From positions 1-64,000 of the forward strand of contig MKJX01000184.1 in the NCBI GenBank assembly GCA_001942415.1: a stretch of DNA of 64,000 nucleotides, in the 5' to 3' direction. Under the pieces are notes generated by a model. That model worked only from the letters and a program-made list of their open reading frames with translations, was not told where the DNA came from and ran no database searches. This document shows positions 38,434 to 47,248 of this stretch, one piece after another (the stretch's first letter is position 1; each line of letters begins with the position of its first letter). A program made the translations under genes and the position numbers. Origin of the DNA: Pseudonocardia sp. CNS-139. Its GTDB lineage: Bacteria; Actinomycetota; Actinomycetes; Mycobacteriales; Pseudonocardiaceae.

Positions 38434-39316
38434 AGCACGACGCCCGCCCACTTCGTCCGGTCCTGGTAGCGGTGGTAGAGCGCGAGGTAGCCGGGGTTGC
38501 GGAACGCGCTGGTCCACGGCTTGACGGTGAACGCGAAGTGCAGCAGCCGCGCGCGGGCGGGGGCACGTGGTCGCGCACCCACGCGTCGTGCGGGATCTGC
38601 GGGGTGCGCAGGTACTCGTCGAGCACCAGCACGTTCCAGCCCGGGTCGAGGGTGGTCCAGCGCGGGCCGAGCACGGCGTTGAGCGCGTCCTGGTCGGGCA
38701 GGTACAGGTCCGGGTGGGCGACCAGGTACTCCGTGACGGCGTCGCCGAGCCGCTGCGCACGCCACTGGTCCAGGTCGAGCAGCAGCACCCCGGAGTTGTG
38801 GTAGGGGACGTCGGCGGCGAGCCCGAGCTCGCGCCAGTCCTGCACACCCATGTCGTGCGAGACGACCTCGATGTACGGGTCGACCACGCCGCCGAGCGGG
38901 TTGCCGCCGAGGTCCGCGGCACGCAGCCCGGCGACGTCGCCCAGGACGATCGTGTCGGCGTCGAGGTAGAGCGCGCGGCGGACGGTCGCCGGGAGCAGGT
39001 CCGGGATGAGCAGCCGCAGGTACATGGCGCGGTTGAGGTAGGAGTTCACCGCGTTCGCGTCCGGCACGGGGAGCGCGCCGAGCCGCCGGGCGTCCACGGG
39101 CACGAACCGCACGTCGGCGCCGTCGGGCCAGGACGCGTGCAGCTTCTCCTTCGTGGCCGCCGCGATGCCGCGGTCCAGCACGACCACCGGCACGGCGCCG
39201 GGCGCGGCGAGGTTGTCCAGCAGCGAGCGCACGGCCACCGCGAGCGGCAGCGCGTAGCGCTCGTCGGCCCCGAGCACCACGGCGAACTCGTCCGTGATCA
39301 TGTCGACGGGGCTCAT
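38430..39316 (-). CDS. Glycosyltransferase family 8 (one apparent frameshift)
   Basis: About 296 residues. FAVVLGADERYALPLAVAVR is the nucleotide-binding start; the metal-binding DxD is in ALYLDADTIVLGD; the partner motifs are YHNSGVLLLDLDQWR, LPDQDALNAVL and a C-terminal HFAFTVKPW. GT8 enzymes are retaining transferases using UDP-glucose or UDP-galactose. One base is lost in a CG-rich run near 38570. ATG 39316 overlaps the stop of the preceding gene (ATGA). Confidence 0.88.
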
Positions 39317-40505
39317 GCGGGGCTCCTCTCGCTGGCGGTGTCGAAGAAGCAGCGCTCGAACGCCTCGGAGATCAGCGCCTCGCGGGCGCCGCCGATGCCG
39401 CCGATCCGCCCGGGTCGGGGGTCGTCGAGCAGCGCGGCGATGCCGTGCAGGATCGCGGCCTGCGTCAGGTGGACGAACGGGCGCACCTCGGCGCCGTGCA
39501 GGAAGTTGGGGGCGTCGCCGCGGTTGGCGAGGAAGAAGTGGTGGTCACCGCCGTCCACGCGGTGCAGCCGCGTCATCCACGGCCCGACCTGCTCGCTCGC
39601 GTAGTCGTCGAGGCCGGCGAAGCTGAACTCGTCGTCGGACGACGTCACCGAGAAGACCACGGCGCCCCGGCGCAGCGCGCGGAAGTCCGCGGCGCGCAGC
39701 GAGCGGTTGCCGGTGGCGCAGAAGACGAGGTCGGCGCGCTGCAGCGAGCGCGCCCGGTCCTCGACGCGGAAGTTGGTGCAGCGGGCGAACACGCGCTGGT
39801 TGGGGTCGATGTCCCACACCGAGACGTCGATGCCGCGGTCGCGCAGGTCGTGGGCGATGCTCTGGCCGATCTTGCCGAACCCGATCACGAGCGCCGAGCG
39901 CTGGCCGAGGGTGGCGCCGCCCTCGCGCAGCAGCACCTCGGACGAGAAGACGATCGAGCGCCCGACGAGGTGGTCCTCGCTGCGCTTGGAGAGGCTGCGG
40001 GCGATCGACACGCACGGCACGGGCAGGTGCGGCCGGGCCCGGTAGGCCGTGAGGTACTTCTGGTAGCCGTTCTCCGTGTCCTCGACGACGCCGAGGAACG
40101 TGCCGGGGTAGCGGCGGGCGAGGTCGGGCAGCGCCGGGGCGAAGTAGCCGCCGATGTCGAGCACGACGAACGGGGTGTCGCCGTCGAGCACGGCCGCGGC
40201 GTCCCGGTCGACGAAGCCGGGGGTGCCGATCGAGGCGCGGCTCCAGCTCGTGACGGGGTGGTGGTCGCGCAGCCAGCCGAGCACGACGGGGTCGATCGAG
40301 CGGGGCTTGGGCACCACCGCCGCGACGCGCCCGATGCTGTCGAGCGCGCGCAGGAACGGCGGCAGGGTGGGCAGGACGTGGGCGACGACCACGAAACGGC
40401 AGCCGAAACGGTCGAGCTGCGTGCAGATCTCGGCGAAGAACCGTTCCGTCTCGAGCCGCCGGTAGAAGGGGTGCTGAGGTTCGCGCAGAGCGCGGGGGAA
40501 AACAT
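39313..40505 (-). CDS. S-adenosylhomocysteine-hydrolase-like NAD-binding protein (one apparent frameshift)
   Basis: About 397 residues. The central Rossmann region ALVIGFGKIGQSIAHDLRDR (GxGxxG) and the following VWDIDPNQRV and LVFCATGNRSL match the NAD domain of AdoHcy hydrolase. The substrate-binding N-terminus is shorter and divergent, and the strictly conserved adenosine-binding blocks (for example DDGGD) are not seen, so an ordinary AdoHcy hydrolase is unlikely. ATG 40505 has GGTGAGG. One base is missing near 40480. It is the first gene of an operon with GT8 and MFS genes; the substrate may be a nucleoside-like metabolite. Confidence 0.65.
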
Positions 40506-40578
40506 GACCTCACCGGGATGGAGCACATTTCCTCCTCGCCGTCCGCGGGCCGGTCGCTCGGGTACCGGCCGCCACGGC

Positions 40579-40603
40579 ATTACACGACGGCAATGTTTGT
40601 AAT
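40579..40603. promoter_or_regulatory. Inverted repeat in the 305-nt divergent region
   Basis: ATTACA (40579-40584) and TGTAAT (40598-40603) are separated by 13 nt. This is the only AT-rich patch between the SAH-hydrolase-like operon and the YmdB-like gene. It probably marks their shared promoter region 40506-40810. No gene is supported in that gap. Confidence 0.35.
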
Positions 40604-40810
40604 CCGGTCGAAGCACCCGCTCGACCGACATCGCGTGACCGTCGCGCGAACTCTGGAGCGGCAAGGTGACGGGCCGATGGACACGAGCAACCTGCGCCGA
40701 CGGGCCGGCGGGAGGCCGGTGTCCACCCGCCGTTCATCCGCGGACGGGCGCCCGCGACGGGCCGGGGTCGGTACGGTCCGGGCGTCCCGCACGCCATGAC
40801 GGGAGCTGCG

Positions 40811-41668
40811 ATGCGACTGCTCGTCACCGGTGAGCTCGTCGGTGAGCAGGCCATGCTGGACCTCGTCGGCGCGCTCGGCGACCTGCGCCGGGCCCACCGG
40901 CTCGACCTCGTGGTCACGATCGCCGACAACGTCGCCATCACCGGGCCCAGCCCCAGCGACGGCAGCGGCATGACGCTGCGCCAGCGCGACGTGCTGCTCG
41001 CGGCGGGCATCGACCTGATCCTCACCGGCACCCACGTGTGGGACGGCGGGCACGGGCGGGTGGTCGTCGACCACCCGCAGGTCGTGCGCTCGGCGAACCT
41101 CGTCGACGACGCGCTGCGGCCCGGCCGCGGCCGCGTCGACCTGACCGTCGACGGCGACCCGCTGACCGTGCTGCAGCTCGCCGACCGGTCCGCCCGCGGC
41201 AGCGTCGTGCGCTCGCCGTTCGAGGCGTGGCAAGGCCAGCTCACCCGGCCGGCGACCCTCGTTCACCTCATCGGCACCCCGTACGCGGCGCTGCGGTTCG
41301 CGCACGCCGTCGACGGGCGGTGCGCCGCCGTGATCGGCAGCCTCACCCACGTCGCGAGCCGGGAGCTGCAGGTGCTGCCGCGCGGCACGGCGTTCGTCGC
41401 GGACATCGGGTACGTCGGCCCGGCCGGCGGGATCGGCGGCTTCGAGCCCACCCACTTCGTGGCCGAGTACCTCGACGGGGACGCCAGCGCGCTCGGCCCG
41501 TACCGGCTGCGGCCGGGTCCGACGCAGTTCAGCGGGGTGCTGCTGGAGACCGGGGCGGCCGGCGCGGTCGTCGAGCTGGCCTGGGTGCTCTCGCTGGACC
41601 CGGCGGTGCCCGCGGTGCCGATGTCCCCGGCGTGGGACCTGCGCACCCCCCAGCCCGGCCCCGCCTGA
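40811..41668 (+). CDS. YmdB-like metallophosphoesterase with a degenerate active site
   Basis: 285 residues. The fold order follows the TIGR00282/YmdB family: MRLLVTGELVGEQAMLDLVG, TIADNVAITGPS, LILTGTHVWDGG, AVIGSLTHVASRE and YVGPAGGIGGFEP. Compared with Bacillus subtilis YmdB metal ligands, Asp8 is Glu, Glu39 is Asp, Asn67 is Thr and the first His of the THTH block is Leu, while Asn40, His68 and the last His are kept. YmdB cleaves 2',3'-cAMP and affects RNA turnover. This copy may have altered metals or be a binding protein. ATG 40811 follows GGGAG. Iteron-like repeats begin 3 nt after the stop. Confidence 0.72.
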   Translation: MRLLVTGELVGEQAMLDLVGALGDLRRAHRLDLVVTIADNVAITGPSPSDGSGMTLRQRDVLLAAGIDLILTGTHVWDGGHGRVVVDHPQVVRSANLVDDALRPGRGRVDLTVDGDPLTVLQLADRSARGSVVRSPFEAWQGQLTRPATLVHLIGTPYAALRFAHAVDGRCAAVIGSLTHVASRELQVLPRGTAFVADIGYVGPAGGIGGFEPTHFVAEYLDGDASALGPYRLRPGPTQFSGVLLETGAAGAVVELAWVLSLDPAVPAVPMSPAWDLRTPQPGPA

Positions 41669-41671
41669 CCC

Positions 41672-41909
41672 CGACTCGCGCGCACCCAGCCCGCGACTCG
41701 CGTGCACTCAGCCAGCGACTCGCGTGCACTCAGCCAGCGACTCGCGCGCACTGACAGCGTGACTCGCGTGCACTCACGCCGCGACTCGCGCGCACTTCTC
41801 CGGCGACTCGCGGGGGCACTGCGCGCCCGCGGCCCGCGGGTCGGGCCCTGGGAGCACGCGAGTCGGGGCCTGGGTGTACGCGAGTCGGGGTCTGGGTGCA
41901 CGCGAGTCG
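41672..41909. repeat. Iteron-like array B: eleven 22-bp units, orientation switch
   Basis: Seven units with CGACTCGC (minus orientation) start at 41672, 41694, 41716, 41738, 41760, 41782 and 41804. Four units with GCGAGTCG in plus orientation (the first degenerate, GCGGGTCG) start at 41836, 41858, 41880 and 41902. Every step inside a block is exactly 22 bp. Units 2 to 4 are almost identical (CGACTCGCGTGCACTCAGCC). The array fills most of the 355-nt gap between the YmdB-like gene and the Ugp-type operon. The two halves are complementary and could fold together in RNA. Confidence 0.92.
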
Positions 41910-42011
41910 CGCGGGGGTGTTCACCTGGGCGCCGTGCCGGCATCACCTGGCCGCCCACGACTTCATCACCCGGCAACGCGGCGACGGTTCTGCGCGGGCG
42001 CCGGGCGGGCA

Positions 42012-42023
42012 TAACGTCCTGGC
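42012..42023 (+). promoter_or_regulatory. Leaderless -10 of the Ugp-type operon
   Basis: -10 TAACGT (42012-42017), then six bases, then GTG 42024. This is the same geometry as at 35747 and 49494. No ribosome site precedes the GTG. Confidence 0.5.
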
Positions 42024-42958
42024 GTGGCCGTACCCGGAATGGTTTCGGAATTCCGCACGCGGCCGGCCGGAGCGATATCCGAGAAGCCCGCCGCGGGGTC
42101 GTCCCCTATCTGCTGACGGCCCCCGTGGTGGTGGCGCTGCTCGCGTTCGTCGTCCTGCCGGCCGCATTCGCGGTCGGGCTCGCGTTCGTCCGCTGGGACC
42201 TGCTCCGGGGAACCGTGGAGTTCGTCGGGATAGAGAACTTCGCCACCGAGATCGCCGGCGGGGAGCTCGGCCGCGGGGTGCTCGTCACCGTCGGGTACGC
42301 GGTGCTGACGGTGCCCGCGTCGCTGGCCGGCGGCCTGCTCGTCGCGCTCGGCATCGACGCGCTGAGCCACGGGCGGGCGTTCTGGCGGGCGGTCTACTTC
42401 CTGCCGGTCGCGGCGACGCTGGTCGCGATGTCGATCGTGTGGCGGTGGATGTTCCGGCCGGACACGGGCGTGGTCGACGCGACGGTCGGGCGGCTCACCG
42501 GGCTGCGCGACTGGCTGAACTCGCTGGAGCTGGCGCTGCCCGCGGTCGCGGCCGTCGGCACGTGGCAGCAGGTCGGGTTCGTGGCGGTGGTCTACCTGGC
42601 CGCGCTCACCGCCGTGCCCCGCGACGTGCTGGAGGCCGCCCGGCTGGACGGCGCCGGCGCGCTCTCCCGGTTCCGGCACGTCACGTGGCCGGCGCTCGGC
42701 CCCGCGACGGTGTTCGCGGTGGTCCTGACCAGCACGGCGGCGCTGCGGGTCTACGACACGATCCGCACGATGACCGACGGCGGGCCGGCCGGGAGCACCG
42801 AGTCGCTCGCGTTCCTGCTGTGGCGCCGCGGCGTCGCCTACTTCGACGTCGGGGCGGGCGCCACGCTCACCGTCGCGCTGCTGGTGCTCGCCGGGCTGGT
42901 CACGCTGCTGCAGGTGCGGGTGCTCGGGCGCGGCCTGGAACGGAAGGGCACCCGATGA
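42024..42958 (+). CDS. ABC permease, UgpA/MalF type (one apparent frameshift)
   Basis: About 312 residues. The N-terminus VAVPGMVSEFRTRPAGAI is read from GTG 42024; a correction near 42090 joins it to ARRGVVPYLLTAPVVVALLA, the usual start of a MalF-type permease. Six helices; the coupling loop is LEAARLDGAGALSRFRHVTW. Without the frameshift there is no start codon in frame near the expected N-terminus. First gene of a five-gene operon. Confidence 0.8.
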
Positions 42959-43776
42959 GGGCCCGGTGGAGCGGCCAGGTCGCCGTGCACCTCGCGCTCG
43001 CGACCGGTGCCGTCGTCGTGCTGGCCCCGTTCGCGATCATGCTGCTGACGTCGTTCGCGCCGGCGGAGGACGTGGTCGCCGGCCGGATCGTGCCGACCTC
43101 GCTCACGCTCGACAACTACACGCGGGCGCTTCAGGACCTGCCGATCCTGCGCTACTACGCCAACGGCGCGGTGGTCACGGTGCTGATCTTCGCCGGGCAG
43201 GTGCTGCTGGCCGTGCCCGCGGCGTACGCGCTGGCCCGGCTGCGGTTCCGCGGCTCGCAGCTCGGGACGGGACTGGTGCTGGCCTGCATCATGATCCCGC
43301 AGCAGGTCACCGCGATCCCGCTCTACGTCGCGCTGCGCCAGCTCGGGCTGGTCAACACCTACGCGGCGCTCGTGCTGCCGTTCGTCGGGTCGGCGTTCGG
43401 CGTCTACCTGCTGCGGCAGTTCTTCCTCACGATCCCGACCGCCGTGTTCGACGCGGCCCGGCTCGACGGCGCCGGCACGTTCTCGGTGCTCGTGCGCATC
43501 GTGCTGCCGATGGCCCGCCCGGCGCTGGTGGCGTTCGGGATCTTCAGCTTCGTCGGGCACTGGAACGACTACTTCTGGCCGTCGTTCGTGCTCACCGACG
43601 ACGACCTCGCCACGATCCCGTTCGGGATCGTCTCCTTCCTCGGCACCGACGCCGGCACCGACTACGGGCCGCAGATGGCCACCGCCACCCTGTCCGTCCT
43701 CCCGCTGCTGGCCGGCTACCTGCTCGCCCAGCGGCAGTTCATCCACGGCATCGCCCTGTCCGGTCACTCCGACTGA
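42955..43776 (+). CDS. ABC permease, UgpE/MalG type
   Basis: 273 residues, intact, starting ATG 42955 in an ATGA overlap. MalG-type landmarks are MLLTSFAPAEDV, the coupling helix FDAARLDGAGTFSVLVRIVL, and HWNDYFWPSFVLTDDDLATI (the WNDYFWP block typical of UgpE and sugar CUT1 permeases). It forms the membrane channel with the upstream permease. Confidence 0.92.
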   Translation: MRARWSGQVAVHLALATGAVVVLAPFAIMLLTSFAPAEDVVAGRIVPTSLTLDNYTRALQDLPILRYYANGAVVTVLIFAGQVLLAVPAAYALARLRFRGSQLGTGLVLACIMIPQQVTAIPLYVALRQLGLVNTYAALVLPFVGSAFGVYLLRQFFLTIPTAVFDAARLDGAGTFSVLVRIVLPMARPALVAFGIFSFVGHWNDYFWPSFVLTDDDLATIPFGIVSFLGTDAGTDYGPQMATATLSVLPLLAGYLLAQRQFIHGIALSGHSD

Positions 43777-43805
43777 CCGGCCACCCACCACCCGGGAGCA
43801 CCCCC

Positions 43806-45108
43806 ATGTCCGCTGTCCCCCGACGCCGCCTGCTCGCCGCGGCCGCCGCCGGCGCCGCCCTGCTCCTGAGCGCCTGCGGGGGCGGTGCCCAGCAGCCGTC
43901 CGCGCCGTCCGCAGCGCGCCCGCCGCCACCGGGCCCGTCCGGATCGTCTCCGGCCAGGAGGCGCAGAACGGCGCCGTGCTGCGCACGATCGTCGACACCT
44001 ACAACGGCACCGGCCCGGCCAACCCGATCGAGCTGGAGCTGAACAACCAGAGCGACGCCGAGACCGCGCAGCGGGTGATCGCGCAGGTGCAGGCCGGGGA
44101 CGCGCCGGACGCCGTGCGCGTCACGAGCTCGACGTTCCGCACGTTCGTCGACGCGGGGCTCGCCCAGCCGCTCGACGCCTGCCTCGCGAGCGACGCGGAG
44201 CTGGCCGGGCAGCTGAACACCGACCTGGTCGCCACCGGCGAGGTGGACGGCACGCTCTACCAGGTGCCGTGGTACGTCACGCAGCCCGCGCTCTTCTACA
44301 ACGCCGACCTGTTCCGCGCCGCCGGGCTGGACCCGGACCGGCCGCCGTCGACGTGGTCGGAGGTGGAGGCGGCCGCGGCCCGGCTGACCGACCCGGCCCG
44401 GAACCGGTTCGCGCGCTGCTCTACTTCGGCAACAGCTACAACTTCGAGGGCGCGCTGCGCTCGGGCGGCGGCAGCATGGTCGACGCCGGCGAGACCCGCC
44501 CGGAGTTCGACTCGCCGGCCGGCACGGCCGTGTTCGGGTTCTGGCGCGACCTCGTCGCCAAGGGCTACATGCCCGTGTACAGCAACTTCTTCGCCGAGGC
44601 GACCGACGCGTTCACCCGCGGCGCGGTCGCGATGTACCTGACGTCCGCGTCGGGCTACGAGGGCCTCAAGAAGGCCGGGTTCGACCTGCGGCTCGCGCCC
44701 ATGCCCACCCCGGACGGCGCCCAGCGGCTCGTCCCGCTCTCGACCAACGGCTTCGTGATGCTGACGACCGACCCGGCGCGCCAGGCCGCCACCTGCGACG
44801 CGCTGCTGTCGGTGCTCACCCCCGAGTCGGTCACCGCGACCGTCCGCGCGACGGCGACCGCGCCGCTCAACCGGGTCGCCGCGACCGGGCGGCAGTACCT
44901 CGGCGGCTACTTCGCGGAGAACCCCGACCTCGTCGCGGTGAACGACCAGCCGTCCTTCCCGTGGTACGCGTTCCCCGGCACCGGCAACGCCGAGTTCCAG
45001 ACCGAGTACCTGAAGGCCCAGCTGCTCGTGCTGCAGGGCCGGTCGACGCCCGAGGCGGCGCTGCAGGGGCTCGCCACCACCGCGCAGCGGCTGCTGGACC
45101 AGCGGTGA
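43806..45108 (+). CDS. ABC substrate-binding lipoprotein, UgpB type (two apparent frameshifts)
   Basis: About 434 residues. MSAVPRRRLLAAAAAGAALL leads to lipobox LLSAC. After breaks near 43920 and 44410 the protein reads IELELNNQSDAETAQRVIAQ, VDGTLYQVPWYVTQPALFYN, ALLYFGNSYNFEGALRSGGG and LSTNGFVMLTTDPARQAATCD. The double Trp/Tyr blocks and the VPW...TQPALFYN segment resemble UgpB, which binds glycerol-3-phosphate and its diesters, but general sugar binding cannot be excluded. The genes order is A-E-B-C. Confidence 0.82.
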
Positions 45109-46201
45109 CGGTCACGGCCACGCGCGCGGCCGGCGCGTCGGGGCGGCCGCGAGCGGGCTCGCCGTCGACGGGCTGACCAAGCGGTACGGGACGCACGTCG
45201 CGCTCGACCGGGTGCGCATCGACTGCCCGCGGGGCGGGGTCACCGTGGTCGTCGGCCCGAGCGGGTGCGGCAAGACGTCGCTGCTGCGGTGCGTGGCCGG
45301 GCTGGAGGACGCGACCGGCGGGACGATCCGGATCCTCGGCGTCGACGCCACGAGGGCCGACCCGCGGCGGCGCCGGGTGGCGATGGTGTTCCAGAACGCG
45401 GCGCTCTACCCGGCCAGGACGGTGGCGGAGAACATCGCGTTCCCGCTGCGCATGGCCCGGGTGCGCGCGCGGAGCGGCGCGCCGGGTGCTGGCCGCCGCC
45501 GAGCTGGCGCGGATCGGGGAGCTGCTCGACCGGCGTCCGCACGAGCTGTCCGGCGGGCAGCGGCAGCGGGTCGGGATCGCGCGCGCCATCGTGCGCGACC
45601 CGGCCGTGCTGCTGCTCGACGAACCGCTCTCGCACCTCGACGCGCAGCTGCGCACCGCGATGCGCGCGGAGCTGGCACAGCTCCAGCGCCGGCTGGGCAG
45701 CACCGTCGTGCACGTGACGCACGACCAGACCGAGGCACTCACGCTCGCGGAGCACCTCGTCGTGATGAACCGGGGGCGGGTGGAGCAGGCCGGGCCGCCG
45801 CTCGCGGTGTTCGACCGGCCGGCCAGCACGTTCGTCGCGGGGTTCCTGGGTGCGATGAACCTGCTGCCGGGCAGCACCGGGCCCGGCCCCGTGCTGCGGG
45901 TCGCGCCCGGCCACGACGTGCGGCTGCCGGCCGGGCTGCCGCTCCCGGCCGGCGAGCTCGCGCACGTCGGGGTGCGCGCCGAGCACCTCGCCGTCGGCCC
46001 GGGCCTGCCGGGCGAGCTGGCGATGACCGGCGACGTGCGGGCCGTCGAGCTGCTCGGCACCGAGAAGCTGGTGCGGGTGGCCGTCGGGCCGCGCAGGTGC
46101 GGGTGCGGGTGCCGGCCGCCGCGGTCCTCGGCGACCGGGTCGCGCTGCGGGCGGCCGCCCGCGACGTGCACGTGTTCGACGCCGACGGCCGGCGCCGGTG
46201 A
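45105..46201 (+). CDS. ABC ATPase, UgpC/MsmX type (three apparent frameshifts)
   Basis: About 367 residues starting GTG 45105 (GTGA overlap). Walker A GPSGCGKTS, Q-loop MVFQNAALYPARTVAEN, signature LSGGQRQRV, Walker B VLLLDEPLSHLDAQLR and switch VTHDQTEAL. The C-terminal TOBE region contains VGVRAEHLAVGPG. Breaks near 45150, 45475 and 46093. It powers the permease pair upstream. The C-terminal overlap with the phosphodiesterase gene is again GTGA. Confidence 0.85.
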
Positions 46202-47055
46202 CCCCCGGACCCGGGACGCCGGGGCTGCGCGTCGCGCACGTCACGGACACCCACCTCGCCGCCGACGCCGCCGACGGCCGGTCCGCGGCGGGCCGGGCCG
46301 GGTGGGAGGCGGTCGCCGCGGCGCTCGCCCTCGACCCGCCCGACCTGGTCGTGCACACCGGCGACCTCGTGCTCGGCGACCCGGACACGGCCGCCGACCA
46401 CACCCACGCGCGGCGGCTGCTCGCCGGCCTGCCGTGCCCGGTGCTCGTCGTGCCCGGCAACCACGACGTCGGCGACCACGCCGACCGGCCCGACCTGCCG
46501 GCCGCCTGGCTGGGCAAACCGGTGACGGAGGCGCGCTGCCGGCGGTTCCGGGAGGTGTGGGGCGGGGACCGGTGGGCCGTGCGGCGCGCGGGCTGGCTGC
46601 TCGTCGGGCTCAACTCGCTGGTGCTGGGCAGCGGGTTGCCGAGCGAGGCCGCGCAGCGGGACTGGCTCGCCGCCGTCCTCGGCGCGTGGCCCGGGCCCGC
46701 CGCGGTCTTCCTGCACGAGCCGCTCGTGCTCGACCCGGACGCGGGCTGCGCCGCGCGCGAGACCTGGGCGATGCCGCCCGTGGACGCCCGGCTGCGGCTG
46801 CTCGACGCGCTCGGCGCGGGGCCCGCGGCCGTCGTGCTGGTGGCCAGCGGGCACCTGCACCGCTTCCGCGACGTGGCGGCGGCGGGGCGCCGGCACGTCA
46901 CCGCGCCGAGCACGGCGTACCCGATCGTCCCGCAGCCCGGGATGCCGCAGCCGGCGGGCGACCCGCGCCCCGGGTACGTGCGCTACGACCTGCGCCCGGA
47001 CGGCACGGTGGCCGTGACGCCGCTGGTGCTGGCGGCCGAGCCCGCGGCCCGCTGA
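46198..47055 (+). CDS. Calcineurin-type metallophosphodiesterase (GpdQ/Icc-like)
   Basis: 285 residues. All class III cyclic-nucleotide/glycerophosphodiesterase motifs are present: HVTDTHLAADA, VVHTGDLVLGDP, VVPGNHDVGDH, FLHEPLV and VASGHLHRF. The two-metal site looks complete. GpdQ-type enzymes release glycerol-3-phosphate from glycerophosphodiesters. It is the last gene of the Ugp-like operon, taking the place that ugpQ (a TIM-barrel GDPD) has in Escherichia coli. No signal peptide, so it would act on imported diesters in the cytoplasm. Confidence 0.87.
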   Translation: MTPGPGTPGLRVAHVTDTHLAADAADGRSAAGRAGWEAVAAALALDPPDLVVHTGDLVLGDPDTAADHTHARRLLAGLPCPVLVVPGNHDVGDHADRPDLPAAWLGKPVTEARCRRFREVWGGDRWAVRRAGWLLVGLNSLVLGSGLPSEAAQRDWLAAVLGAWPGPAAVFLHEPLVLDPDAGCAARETWAMPPVDARLRLLDALGAGPAAVVLVASGHLHRFRDVAAAGRRHVTAPSTAYPIVPQPGMPQPAGDPRPGYVRYDLRPDGTVAVTPLVLAAEPAAR

Positions 47056-47070
47056 GACCGGCCGGCCCGG

Positions 47071-47107
47071 GCCGGCCGGAGCGACCCCCCGATCCGCTCC
47101 GGCCGGC
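47071..47107. terminator. Terminator of the Ugp-type operon
   Basis: Perfect 13-bp stem GCCGGCCGGAGCG (47071-47083) with CGCTCCGGCCGGC (47095-47107) and an 11-nt loop. It overlaps a 22-bp perfect palindrome at 47058-47079 that begins 3 nt after the stop codon, giving two alternative folds. Confidence 0.8.
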
Positions 47108-47191
47108 ACCTCCTACGACCCCCGAGGGCGGGCGCGTGGTTGGGCGCTGTGAGTCGGATCACTTTCGTGCGCGATGAGTTCCTCCACACGG

Positions 47192-47206
47192 GTCCGTCTT
47201 ACGGAC
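47192..47206. promoter_or_regulatory. Operator-like palindrome before MFS gene
   Basis: GTCCGT-CTT-ACGGAC is a perfect 6+3+6 inverted repeat 42 nt upstream of the MFS start, as expected for a TetR- or MarR-type repressor of an exporter. No such regulator gene lies beside it. Confidence 0.5.
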
Positions 47207-47248
47207 AGACGCCCCACAAGGGGACACGAGGGGAACGGGAGCACTCCG

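Noticed and set aside
41672..41909. CRISPR array
   Set aside because: The repeated unit is 22 bp with no separate unique spacer, cores are degenerate, orientation flips inside the array, and no cas gene is present.
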